A stretch of 64,000 bases of DNA from Gerris lacustris (lineage: Eukaryota > Arthropoda > Insecta > Hemiptera > Gerridae), in NCBI GenBank assembly GCA_951217055.1, contig OX578280.1:41119628-41183627 (forward strand), given 5' to 3'. Each line of letters begins with the position of its first letter. The stretch's first letter is position 1. The position numbers and the translations under genes were made by a program. Shown here piece after piece: positions 35,544 through 46,725 of the stretch. The notes under the pieces were generated by a model, which made no database searches, was not told the origin of the DNA, and saw nothing but the letters and a program-made list of their open reading frames with translations.

Positions 35544-35620
35544 CTTTATATGGTTCATCTCCGGTCACTTTATATTTATTGGGGATCTCACTGTATTCAA
35601 TAAGTCTTGAAAACTTATAT
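35544..35620 (-). other. Candidate exon of an unrecognised minus-strand gene
   Basis: 77 nt between the acceptor CTGCCTTTACAG and the donor AAAG|GTAGATT. Only one frame is open: YKFSRLIEYSEIPNKYKVTG then DEPYKG. The frame also stays open past the donor to a stop at 35,419. A second splice-like block follows at about 35,425-35,522, but the gap of 26 nt is too short for an intron, so only one reading can be right. Family unknown. Confidence 0.35.
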
Positions 35621-35730
35621 CTGTAAAGGCAGGTCCAGAATCTACACATATCAACATTTCCATATCTCTATAAAAAGCATCTAGTTTTGGGTAATGTATA
35701 TTTTTCTAATAAAATATCGAACGTATTAAT

Positions 35731-36324
35731 AAAAAGTCCAGTCATGCACCATGACTTAATGAGCGAATTTTCAAAGAAATCTGCGTTTTATTGGCTTATG
35801 ATAATATAGGAAAATATTGGTTTAGAATTTGCTCGGGTGAAAAAAAAAATTGGTACACAGGGGTACGGGGTACAAAAGTCAAAATAGTATTTACCCTTCA
35901 AGATGCATGTCGTTGGAAAGCTCTTTAAGAGTACAGTAATTGTTGTTATTTACACTTTTATCATATTTTCACATAAAAGGGGGGTAAAATGAAAAAAACA
36001 CGTTTTTTGACCCTATATGGTCAAAATTTGACCCCTAAATGGACTCCAAAAATTCTGGCCAACGAACTCATCCTTTCTTTTGATATTATTGACATTTTAA
36101 AATTTGTTTGAAATTTTTAAGTGCATTCTAAGGGGAGATATCGTCTGGAGTGACACATATATACATATATACATACATATATACATAAAAAAAAGTGTTA
36201 AATTTTAGGAATCGATTCAGAATGGTCTAAAACGGATTTCCATGGAAAAATTTTTCAAAAATTCGCATTACAAAAATTTTGAAGCCATTGCAATAGCGTA
36301 ATTTTCTTTGAAAATTCGCTAAAA
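35731..36324. mobile_element. Non-autonomous DNA element E, copy 2
   Basis: Nearly identical to 10,733-11,297 over its whole length, including the terminal agcgaattttcaaagaa inverted repeats and the flanking agtcatg-cac-catgact hairpin. It differs mainly by a short (TA/CA) expansion near 36,160-36,185. Confidence 0.7.
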
Positions 36325-36475
36325 CCATCTCTTGTTTATAAAATATAGACTTTTATAGAAAAAAAAACATAAAATCAAAGTAAAACAGTTTTTAACTTTC
36401 GCTTGATTTTGTCTGATAGATAAGAGTGAAGGTTCTTCAAGATAACGTATTATGATTAAGGTCACACGAACTTAC

Positions 36476-36584
36476 ATGATCGTACTGACGTCTCAACATC
36501 TTTCTAATTCGGTACTGTCGAAATCTTCGGGGATTCCAGTCATTTCTTCCCATATAATTACCCCAAAAAAGAACCTTTTACTTT
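36476..36584 (-). other. Candidate exon with a D-W-x-P peptide
   Basis: A strong donor GATCAT|GTAAGTT ends a GC-richer block. Two readings are protein-like: MGRNDWNPRRFRQYRIRKML then RRQYDH, open to the donor; or IIWEEMTGIPEDFDSTELER then a stop. The start of the block (tatatgggaaga) resembles the exon starts at 40,123 and 42,014, but its AG acceptor is not intact (TG). Confidence 0.3.
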
Positions 36585-36989
36585 CTATGGCATTTTGCGT
36601 TTAAACTTTCCGTCTTTTATAGCTTTATTTATATTTAACTATAAATATATAGGTATTTTGTTTTTACTTTTTAGATTGAAATTATTAGAACGTGAATAGA
36701 AAGAATAACATTACCTTGTTTAGTGAGTTAATTTTTTGGTATTTCTTATACATGCCGATTAACATAATATGATAAGGTTATTACAGAACGGGGCATCACG
36801 CCCCTTTACTCATCTATACTCTATGGAGCACATCATTGTAAAACATATCTCACCTTTTTTTTATAAGAAGAACATTTTTTAATTTTTACTTCCCTCATTG
36901 AAAATCCATTTCCGTCACACTTTTCTCCGAGGAAAACATGTTACTAATATGAAGCAGTAAAAATAAACCTCACTAGTACAAATAAATAT

Positions 36990-37420
36990 AGTTTGCCAAT
37001 TAGAGTGGCAAATAGATTCCTCACGTCCAATCATGTACTTTAATTATATTTGCTTTTACGACATATTATTATTTAACGTTGCCTCCCTTTTTGCCTCTTT
37101 TTTAAATGAAGAAAAGTGTAAGTATTTTAGTTGCGTAAACTGTTGAACTTAATTTGGGACCATCTGTGGGCTTCTATAGACAAACCTTCCAAATTTCTTC
37201 ACAAATCGGATGAGTTCTTATAACGATATAGGTGTTAATAAAGAAAGGTTTATACGTATTTGAAAGAGAAATTATAAGCTCCAAAGGTTAAATTAATATG
37301 GGACCAACAATGGGTTAATTGTGACCAACCATCCAAATATCATAAAAATCAGGAGATATGTTAATTCGCTCAATTGGGATTCCAGCTCACCAGATTTGTC
37401 GATGTTTATGCGGAGTTACG
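36990..37420 (+). repeat. Repeat family B, copy
   Basis: It starts gccaattagagtggcaaata and contains the family phrase gggaccatctgtgggc. Non-coding. Confidence 0.55.
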
Positions 37421-37634
37421 AGTGAGCTAACCACTTAGCAATTATTATTATTATTATTAATTATAATTTAACGGGATTGTCATAAGCCAGAACAGGCAAA
37501 CAAGGATTTCATGAACTATATTCTAGATTGTACATAAAAAATCAGCTAACATTAAACAGTTTTAAATACTTTTTTAACTATCTTAATCAGTTAGATTTCA
37601 CACTGAGTAGGTTGAATAAATGGAACTTAACTTT

Positions 37635-37740
37635 CTCACATACGTAGTAATTATATAGAGAAAGTATTGTGGCTGCGCGAAAAATTAATGAAGTTACAGG
37701 TCCTCAGAGACCCCCCCAAAAAAGTTGTTAAAAATCAATT
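37635..37740 (+). repeat. Repeat family A, short fragment
   Basis: tttctcacatacgtagtaat and agagaaagtattgtggctgc are the left terminus of family A; the copy stops after about 100 bp. Confidence 0.5.
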
Positions 37741-38707
37741 CGCTCGAAGATATTAATGTAATTTACAAAGTTCAACAAACTTATATTTAATTTTCAGATT
37801 TTAGTGTAGGCAAATTTATTTGAACTAGATTTTTCCCAGGAATATACTTTATCTTTATCTCTACAACTTTTATCTCTAAGTATACAATACTCATTAGACA
37901 ATTTGAAAACATTACATTTATAAAGAAACCGTAGTTTTGGTTATTTATTACAGATGATGTTTCATTATCAGGACTATTTATATACCAGAACTATTTACAA
38001 AATATATATATATTTTTTTAATGTACGTTAAATGCAAAAATTCAAACACTGAATGCTATTATTATTATTGTGATAGGTTTTTTTATCAATAAAAAATAAG
38101 GCATGCACACATTTCACATTTCATAAAATAATTATTTCTTCATTCTAAACTGTAAGGCTATAATCAGAAGAATTTGACCTTGGTTAAATCCGATTTTCAA
38201 TATTATAGAAATGAAACTTGAAAATTATCAATAGATAAGGTGCTAGAGCTTTACAACACTCTGGACTTCCCCCTGCTTTAAGTAATTGAAAGGTATTAAG
38301 TCTTATCAATTTAGATATTTTTTTATTTATTGGTTTCATTTGAAAGTAGAATTAACAAGTATGTGTGATATTTCTAAAGAAATGTGGGAAAAAAACAAAC
38401 ACCTAATTATTATTTGATAATTTTTTGCGTTAGTATATTAATTATAAATAATCAGTCATTAATGATAATTATAAAAAAATAGTCCGCAGTGTGGCACATA
38501 GATTCCTCGAGCCCTACTGCAACTGCGTATACTTAAATGATTGTATGTGTATTATTTAATTAACTGGACTAATTTGGAATTATTGAAATCGAAAACATAA
38601 AAATGTTCGTTCATCAGAACGATCACATAGCTTCCGTTACCTTCAGTAAGCCCGCAATCTATAAAATAATAATTAAAAAGAATTCAGAATTTTATGTGAA
38701 ATATATA

Positions 38708-38752
<45 letters not shown>

Positions 38753-39060
38753 GTGCAAAATCAAACTAAACTGTTAAACTACTGTTACGACAAAGTCGAA
38801 TTAATTGGAATTAAATCCAATAATATCTAATTTAATCAATTTATTTTAAACAAATTTAAAAATTGTTTGTGCCAAATATGTGTAGGAGGTTATTGTTTAC
38901 TATTTTTTTTATTTTCATCAATAATTTAGAAACTATATTTTGCCCAGGGAAACGACTTATAAGTTTAGATTTGTACTTAAATGGACTACATTTTAGAATT
39001 TTTAAAATCTTTTAAACTGTTTTAGAAAAATTTGTTTTTTTAACGTTGTTTTTAGAATTT
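37741..39060. other. AT-rich DNA with one family B start and a poly-A tract
   Basis: A family B start is at 38,484 (gtccgcagtgtggcacatag) and an A run of about 38 bp at 38,711-38,748. Nothing else is seen. Confidence 0.45.
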
Positions 39061-39069
39061 GTTGGAAAA

Positions 39070-39315
39070 TGTGCCCTAAAATTTAGAGCTAAATATATTT
39101 CTTGATTTAGCTTTGTGGTATAATTTTTCTGAACCAAATTTAATCGAAATCGGCCTGCAGTTTATTAGGCTCAGTTCGTCTACACAGACAACACACAGAA
39201 TTAAAAAAAAAAAAACTTTTTTAGACTCGGGTGACCTCAAAACATATGTCCATCAAAATAATGGAAATTTCACAATGGAATATTCACGCCGTCACAATAC
39301 GTACATGAGAAAGTA
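39070..39315 (-). repeat. Repeat family A, inverse copy
   Basis: Read on the minus strand it has the family terminus tactttctcatgtacgtatt and the family phrase cgaggtcacccgagtc in diverged form. Confidence 0.55.
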
Positions 39316-39661
39316 AAAAATGGAAAATAGAAAAAATTCGAAAAATTTATAAACGAAAGTACAATCCTATTCCAATACAAGTCGTATTCAAATTCGTTAG
39401 TAATTGGTCAAACTTGAACTATTATAAACCAATATTATATGAAATATATAATAATAATTTAATTTTATAACGCATATAAACAAAGAAGGTTTACAAATTA
39501 AAGGATGAAACATATAATTATATTGACAACACTGACCTTGAGTTGCTTTTCTTAGAATTATTGCTTTAATCAGTTTACTAGAGTTACAGTTTACTGATAA
39601 TGACTCAGATTACTAGGGGAGCAATTTGCTGATACTGACAAGAAATCGCATTTCTAGAGGT

Positions 39662-39913
39662 CAGTGGCGCACCCAAGATATTTTTCTGGGGGGGGGGGGC
39701 TTTGGGGGGTTTGTGTATAGTCCATTAAAAAACATAATTTTTGTTATCTGTTTTATGAGCTGTAAGTATTAAAAAATACTCTATCATTTTTTCTCACGAG
39801 TAATTTGTATAAGTAAATAGTATTTTCTTAAGTCTGTATATTTCCTTGGGGGCTGTAGCTGTAAGGGTGGGGAGTGTACAGCCCCTTCACCACCCCTCGT
39901 GGGTGCGCCACTG
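39662..39913. mobile_element. hAT-type MITE (252 bp) with perfect 8-bp target duplication
   Basis: Inverted termini CAGTGGCGCACCCA / TGGGTGCGCCACTG. The 8-bp direct repeat CTAGAGGT lies at 39654-39661 and 39914-39921. A related end structure is seen at 23,238-23,406. Confidence 0.92.
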
Positions 39914-40072
39914 CTAGAGGTACAGTTTTTTCTAAACATTTAATCAGTTGCACATTTCATTTTCTTCGCAAGAATTAAGTTTTACGCAATTCTGGTAAAG
40001 GTATACATGTTACAAAATTCTAGTAGAAAAGATTATGAAGAGAAATAGTAAAGATTTAAAATAAATGCTTAC

Positions 40073-40123
40073 CGAGAAGGTGAGGGGGGATCCAATCGGC
40101 AGAGAAACAGCTGCTCCTCTTCC
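40073..40123 (-). CDS. Duplicated small exon, copy c (51 nt, phase 1-1)
   Basis: Acceptor CTGTTTATAG, donor CTCG|GTAAGC. In phase 1 it reads KRSSCFSADWIPPHLL between split codons (xGG at the start, Gxx at the end). It is related to the exon at 41,961-42,014: both start GGGAAGAG, share SADW-x-PP, and S, A, D, P and R codons differ synonymously. That pattern supports this frame and selection on the peptide. Equal phase and length class suggest alternative, possibly mutually exclusive, exons. Gene family not recognised. Confidence 0.6.
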
Positions 40124-40444
40124 CTATAAACAGACAGCCAAATTTATTCATTAGAAAAGTAACATAACTCGTTAACTTTGCTGTAACAAAATTATCTTTT
40201 ACTAATGTTTAACGGCAATATGAGCTTTAAAAAAATAATACTGCCAAAAAGTGTGGCACATATAGCTTCCTCGCGTTAGTGATGTTACGCTTATACGACC
40301 CACATTATTGTCTAATTTATTCCACTTTTTCCTTCCGAGCTTACTGATGGTAGCTCGGCTGGTACCGAAGTGCGCCAGCCTCTTAGTCTAAAGTGTCTGA
40401 AGGGTGAGGCCAGGAAAGCCTGGGTTATACCTCTTGCACCCCGT

Positions 40445-40775
40445 CTAAACCCAAAGAACTTTGTAGCGGACTTCCAAATTGGAATCCAACAATACGTTCG
40501 AAATGTCTTGCCAAGCACTTTGGAAAAATTCTGGATTTAGGATTTACTGAGGACTACCGATGTTCTACCAACGATGGCCAACTGATTAAGTTTGTCTTCG
40601 GACTACCCTATATAGACCCTGAAGAAGTTCAAGAATGTTATATTGAAGATTTATTATTAGCCAAAAAATAAGCCATCGCAATGATCGATTTTGGGACTTT
40701 ATCACCCAGAACTATATTGATCTGTCCACGGCTAAATTCCCAATACCAATATGGGCTTCAAGCCGCCTAGCGTTG
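40445..40775 (+). pseudogene. MULE-type transposase relic
   Basis: Plus-strand pieces in shifting frames follow the order seen in MULE transposases: LNPKNFVADFQIGIQQYVRN (the D-F-E/Q region), CQALWKN, LGFTEDYR, QLIKFVFGLPYIDPEEVQEC then YIEDLLLAKK-stop, and NDRFWDFITQNYIDLSTAKF. Several frameshifts and an in-frame stop make it non-functional. It lies in the putative intron between duplicated exons b and c. Confidence 0.75.
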
Positions 40776-41384
40776 GTTGTTTATAATAATAAGATTTATA
40801 ATATAATAATAAGTTTTTATTTAGATTTGAAATGTGAAGGTTATTTCTATTTTATTTAGGAGTATGTACATGTACATACATATATTACACCTTTCAATAT
40901 GTATTTTGTATTATATTTATTGAATATAGGCTCAATTGTATTATATGTATATTAAATATGAAGAAGATTTTATTTTTCATGTGTACCTTTAATGTTAAGT
41001 TAATCTAAGCCCTTCTAATAAATATTAAATAAATATAGCATTCACTTATAAGTGAGTGTAATTTATTTAAGAAACATTTCTTTAATTTTTAATATTTACA
41101 AAATAAATTGATTTTTTCTCTCGTATTTTTGATTATTTTCTTAAATTCTCTATGCACTTTTAATGATATCTTATTGTGATTTTGTAAGTTCTTTTTTTTC
41201 ATTTTGAATATTCACAAATCAAAGTATATCTTCTGGCTCAATTGGGATTTTGTTCTTACGAGAACATTCTACAGATTCTCCTATGCACTGAGATTTGCTA
41301 ATGATCGCGTATCACTCTGAGCAGTTTATTCAAAGTAACTTCAAATCGCTTTATATTGAATATATGGGAATATTGACAAAGATT

Positions 41385-41560
41385 AGTCCTTTTAGAGGAT
41401 CCGAGGTGGGTGGACTGGTGGACTACCTGTGTCGAAAGATAGGATTTACCCGGCGCACTTCAACCGTACCCTTCAAAAAGGGGCTGGCGTACTTCCCCCG
41501 TGACGCAACCCATCCTGGCGCACTTGGTGTACAGCGGGTAGCTTGGAAGAATTAAATCAT
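41385..41560. other. GC-richer island of unknown origin
   Basis: It shares ggctggcgyacttc with 40,360-40,375 in inverse orientation and is otherwise unique. The plus frame (86 codons from 41,295) runs through it without a recognisable domain. Probably part of the element that brought the MULE relic. Confidence 0.25.
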
Positions 41561-41960
41561 GAAATTAAAATAAACATAATTTAGTTATCTAAAAGGTCAC
41601 GTGCCCACTTCCTCCTTAGTCATATACGAGAATTGCCAGGAATAGACCAAGAAAAAAGGCTGTAGACTAGTGGATAGGAATGAATGATCGAAAGGGAATC
41701 GAGGAAGGATTTGTATCTGGAAATGGCTGAACAATTCATAGGACCAAAATTATAGATTTCTCCAACTTTGAGTCCTGCCATATGAAGAAGAATGTATGTT
41801 GGTTTGTCATTTATACAAATCCATAGTTTTATTTCAAGCTCTATACCCCACCCCCCCTCCCACCAAAAAAAAAAAAAAAAAAAAAAAAGTAGAATAACCA
41901 TCTACTTCCCAGGGTACTTCAGTACGTCAGGTACTTCAGCTGGTAAATTATATTACTTAC

Positions 41961-42014
41961 TGTATATAGCAGGAGGCAACCAGTCCGCCGATAATACGCT
42001 CCCTCTCTTCCCTT
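41961..42014 (-). CDS. Duplicated small exon, copy b (54 nt, phase 1-1)
   Basis: Acceptor TTGTTACAG, donor TACA|GTAAGT. In phase 1 it reads GKRGSVLSADWLPPAIY between split codons (xAA and Axx). Ten of 17 residues match copy c. Both exons can join a first exon ending in phase 1, such as 53,979-54,012. It lies 1.8 kb upstream of copy c. Too short to appear as an open frame. Confidence 0.6.
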
Positions 42015-42649
42015 CTGTAACAATAACAATATTAATTAATAATTAATACATTTATATTGATCACTTAGTTAATCCTATCCTTGTTATTTTATAGTTGTTT
42101 ATTTAATAAATATTTTGGTATGTTGATATACACTACTTAATAAATAAAAAATATAAGTATCTTAAGACATCCACGAATTCTCATTAAAACGCCAAAATAA
42201 GAATAGCCCATAAAAACTAAGTTTTTATTCTAAATCCTTTATATTAATGCATTTTGGTTGTTTATAAAAACAATTTGCATAACAATCACGGCAATTGAGT
42301 TTTTATACCAACAACGTCATTAATCAGTCTGTGTTATAGGGTAGGTGTATTATAGTACAGGATTTTTGTGCCAAGATTCAGCTCGATTAGATGTCTGGAA
42401 GAGGGTTAATTTATACACCAAAGATATTGACGACAGACAACGATCCACAAAATCGAAACTAATATAAATTATTTTAAAATCGACTTCTTGTTTACTCAGG
42501 TAATTTAAAATCGAATTTGTCCGTCAAAATTTAAAAATCGAATTTTTGTTCCATTACGAGTACTTCTCTATGTTAATAATTCTGAAAAAATTGGAAAACA
42601 GTGTTGCACCCAGTTATCACCAATAAAATAATAAAAATGTCACTAGTGT

Positions 42650-42850
42650 CTTCAGTTTTAGAGTCCGTAGGCAAATACAAGGGCACTTATACATTCCTGT
42701 ACCTGTATGTACATCTGTCTGTAACGCACCTGATCTCCGAAAGTACCCAAACCAACACAAAAATTCGAAACTTAGCAGTATTCTTATGTTTAATAACCAA
42801 AACACAGGAAAAAGATCAAACTAGGGGTAGAATTTTAAAGGGTTGATTTT
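42650..42850 (+). repeat. Repeat family C, copy 2
   Basis: acgcacctgatctccgaaag and tacccaaaccaacacaaaaa match the other C copies. Confidence 0.55.
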
Positions 42851-42963
42851 TCTTGTTTACGTAAACACGTCATGTGGGAAGTTAAAAATACTGTTAAAAA
42901 ATAATTTTAAAAAACTATGTTGCTACAATAAATTCGCTAAAAATATATCCGTGATAAAATAAT

Positions 42964-43467
42964 TACTACGTTTCCATGATGTTTCAATACGGATTGAATC
43001 CTGATTTGGGGTTTAACAAGCTAGGTGTTTTTATGAGTTGTATTAAATCCATATTCAATACGTTTTCAATACACCAAACTTTTACAAGATTACTTTGATA
43101 AAGCTTACAAACAATTTTGTAACCTTCACCTTTTATAGCCAGGTCTGTTGTTTGTTTTTAAAAGTGTTAAAAAACAAAACTGAAAATGACAAAAGTGTTA
43201 TGATTTTTTGACAGATTTGACTACAGTTCCTGCACAAACACGCTAGGGGCGCTACACCCACACTCTGCGCATGTCTGGATCGAGTTCATGTGTCCATGAA
43301 TCTCGATCCAGATACGATCCCAGAATTTAGTGTATCGGATCTGGATCTAAATCGTATTTAATCAGGATTGAATCTAGGTTTCCATGGATATTTAGGTTAG
43401 GATCCAAAAGCTGTATTCAACCCCAACCCTTATTCAATCCGTAATTAAACATCATGGAAACGTAGTA
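42964..43467. mobile_element. 504-bp MITE with perfect 21-bp inverted termini
   Basis: Positions 42964-42984 are the exact inverse of 43447-43467 (TACTACGTTTCCATGATG...). Subterminal sequences also pair partly (cggattgaatcctgatt). The flanks both show AATAAT, which may be a target duplication but is weak in AT-rich DNA. Non-coding. Confidence 0.85.
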
Positions 43468-43990
43468 AATAATTTAAGTCATAGTACATAATTATACTAT
43501 TAGAGAATTAAAAATAAATCAAAAAACATTATACAACTTAAAATTTGAACACGACTGTCGAATTAATAAGTACAGGATAAATGGATGAATTTAATTACAT
43601 GGATGAAAATGAATTTATTTATTTTTACACTCAATTCTATCATATTGAAAAAAAAATTATTTTAACATCATAATGTTTTAAAAACAATAAAATATGTATT
43701 TTTTTGTTTTCATATACTATATTGTATTTATATATATAGTTTGTATCACGAAGTATATTAATAAATGTCGAGGGAAACATGTATTTTTTTTTTTTTTTTA
43801 ATAAATATAGGAAAAGCAGAAAATATACAAATTGACTATAATATATGCAAGAATTAATTAAAAAAGAATTTAATGTAATGAAAATTTAATGGTACATAAT
43901 TGTAGACTCTGGTATCAATTACAAGATAATAGTTACTCAAGATACATTTAATTATACACTACTTATATCGTTACAATGAATTGCAATCTT

Positions 43991-43992
<2 letters not shown>

Positions 43993-44061
<69 letters not shown>
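43993..44061. repeat. (AT)n microsatellite
   Basis: An AT tract of about 69 bp. Confidence 0.97.
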
Positions 44062-44063
<2 letters not shown>

Positions 44064-44674
44064 GTATATAAAACAAGAATTTTATCATTAGTAATAGTGT
44101 TTTACTTTTTTTAAATGAATATTCTTACATAGTTTGTTGTGAATTTGTATTATTGTCAAATTAGTTGGTAATGTGCTTATTAGATGAAATTTTTAGTTAG
44201 TGTTTACAAGAAATTGTTAGTTTGTAATGTAGTGTTTACATTCTACTACATCTTTGTAAAACTGGGATTACATTCAGTTTATGGTTTGTAATATTGCTAT
44301 TATAAGAAATCGTTAGTTTTTTGTTAGTTAGAAAATGTTGTTTTCACATGAAAGTTCATTAAGCCTGTCTAATTTTAAGGATGGAGTAACTTTTTATTAT
44401 TTATTTATTTCTGTTACTTTGTGATAAATAAAATTTAATATTTATATTAAGACATTGAAAGATTATGTTGAGGTGGTCTATCAAAGTTAAATTTAAACAA
44501 GGAATAAAATTGCTTCCAAAAAGTTGATATTTAACAACAGTTAAGACAGTGAAACATGGTCTGTCTTTATAGCCTATTCGATTAATACTGCAACTAATAG
44601 TCAAAATATCAGGTATAATAATACCCATAAATAATAGTAATTTATACTACTTTTCCCTGAGTTAAAAAGTTGAT

Positions 44675-44805
44675 TCTTGAGGTGAAGCCGAAGGAACCAT
44701 AGTCCCTAAATCCCGAGGTGCAGCCGAGGGGAAAACGCTAATTAGCTCCTGAGGTGCACCCGAGGGAGATAATTATCGCGAGGGGAATAATGGCACTTTA
44801 CTCAC
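44675..44805 (+). repeat. Short degenerate direct repeat, GAGGTG-x-AGCCGAGGG
   Basis: Three diverged copies: gaggtgaagccgaaggaa, gaggtgcagccgagggga and gaggtgcacccgagggag. Each is spaced about 40-55 bp from the next. Probably part of a transposon. Confidence 0.5.
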
Positions 44806-44830
44806 GAGGTACCCACATACAATAATTTAT

Positions 44831-45104
44831 CTCCAGTAGGGGAAAATACACATTTTCATCCATTGCACAGTTTTATTTATTATTTTAATAAATAACAATA
44901 ATTATTAGCACTTTTAATAGCAGATATGAGATTCATATTAAATCAAATAAGAATTGGAATTAAACTCAAATAGAAGGTTATTTAGATCCAGGTTATAAAC
45001 AAGGTCGAAAAAGCAGTGTCGCCAACCTACTTACTTTAGTCCCTCTAAACTCTAAACTAAACCAAAATATTAACTTTTTCTCCCTACTGGAGATAAAATA
45101 ACTA
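44831..45104. mobile_element. MITE-like element with inverted TTTATCTCCAGTAGGG ends
   Basis: The left end ttatctccagtaggggaaaa is repeated inverted at the right (ttttctccctactggagata), about 275 bp apart, with no coding capacity. Confidence 0.6.
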
Positions 45105-45144
45105 ATTTTACTCAAAACTGCCATATCAAAAATTACGTATAACT

Positions 45145-45197
45145 GAAACAATAAATTCGTCATGGTCTTTTATCCCGTACCTGCGTTCTTCCCTTAC
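45145..45197 (-). pseudogene. Possible decayed third copy of the duplicated small exon
   Basis: After TATATTACAG comes GTAAGGGAAGAACGCAGGTA, which resembles the start of exon b (AAGGGAAGAGAGGGAGCGTA). In the equivalent frame it reads GKNAGTG then a stop, so it cannot code for the same peptide. A different frame is open (REERRYGIKDHDEFI). Weak evidence. Confidence 0.3.
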
Positions 45198-45257
45198 CTG
45201 TAATATAACAATATAAACATAACTAAAAAAAATACATTTATCTAAGTAAAGATCAAA

Positions 45258-45291
45258 AATCTCCAAATAAACACATTTTTATTTGGAGATT
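45258..45291. repeat. 13-bp perfect hairpin
   Basis: Stem aatctccaaataa / ttatttggagatt with an 8-nt loop. Function unknown. Confidence 0.6.
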
Positions 45292-45789
45292 ATTCTTTAT
45301 TTAAATTTGAATTAAATCAATGTATGTTATTTGTGATTTTTTCTTAATTTTGATCTAAATATGTTGGTTTTTTCGTTATGTTTAAAATTATTATGATAAT
45401 ATTGGCACTCAATCGAAATCGGCCATTGTGACAAAGTTTTACATAATCTATATAATGTACTGTACGTGTTTTATTTACTTCTATATTTTAGTGTAAATAT
45501 ACTATTGTCCACAAAGAATACCGAAACTGGTAGGAAATAACCACTGTGCTTATTTAGGATTAAAATGACAATAGAAAACGGCACGTTCGCTTGTTTGTTA
45601 TATTATACATGTTTATAGTGAATTATATTTAACGATAACTGTCAATAATGTTTTATTGTTTACTGCTACTCAAAAGCAATAATTTTAATAAAATGTCGGA
45701 AAATACAAATTTTAAAACTTTTAACACACAACCGAGTTGTTGACAAGACAAATTCTAGAGTTACATCAATGAGACTGCAATCGGGGTGT

Positions 45790-46040
45790 TTTTTCAGAGT
45801 TTTTGAGAGTGAGCACCTTCAAACGTAGAGCTAAAATAATTTCTTCATTTCGCCTCGGAGTATGATTTATCTGAACGTGTATTCTAAATTACATCGAAGT
45901 CGGTCTAGTACATCAAAAAGACATTTATTAAAATCCACTTTTTTAGACGCAAGGGACTTTAAAAACGTGAGAGTACATCAAAATCGAATTTTAATGCCAC
46001 CACAATAGTTTTTCTTTATATTATATACTACGTATTTGAG
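45790..46040 (-). repeat. Repeat family A, inverse copy
   Basis: It contains, inverted, the family phrases atttcgcctcggagtatgat and ccacttttttagacgcaagg, and ends with tacgtatttgagaaagtaaa. Confidence 0.65.
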
Positions 46041-46725
46041 AAAGTAAAAATAGAGAGAAAGAAAATAACCACCAAAATTACATATGAATGTAGATGATCA
46101 TTTTTAAATCATGTTTGTGCAAAAATAGAAATATAAATACATAATTTTGTTTAACATATTAAAAGGACAAATCTCTGTACAAAGGATCTCGCCACAACCG
46201 AATCTAAACCGTGCCATCGATATGCCTCCGTGTAGTGGTCGGTGAGAGAATAAAAATGAGCCCAAAATCAAAGGGGGTTTTTAAACGATTAAGAATATAT
46301 AAATTTGGATAAATTCCTCGTTAGAAATTCTAAGTTCTCTCCTTTTAACGAAATTAAAAACTCTCTCCTTCGGTACAACAGTATAAGAAGTTTCATTACA
46401 ATGTGCGAATTTTAACTCATATGTATATATTATATAGGTATATGTATATATATATATAATTTAAATATGTTCTAAATTTATATAATTGGAAAAGATAATT
46501 GTTCTTTGCAGTTTCTCCTCTATTATATTATTGTTAAAAAAAGTCAAAGACAATATTATGAACACGCGATGGCCTTTTCATAGTAAAAGAAAAAAAATAA
46601 CTTGAATATAAATGTATCATGACATCGCCACTGAACTAGAAAATTACATGTTGGCCATTTTTTTTTATTTAATTTCGCGCACGACACAGTTGCGAATCCG
46701 TTGATGAGGAATCACGTTAGATTTA

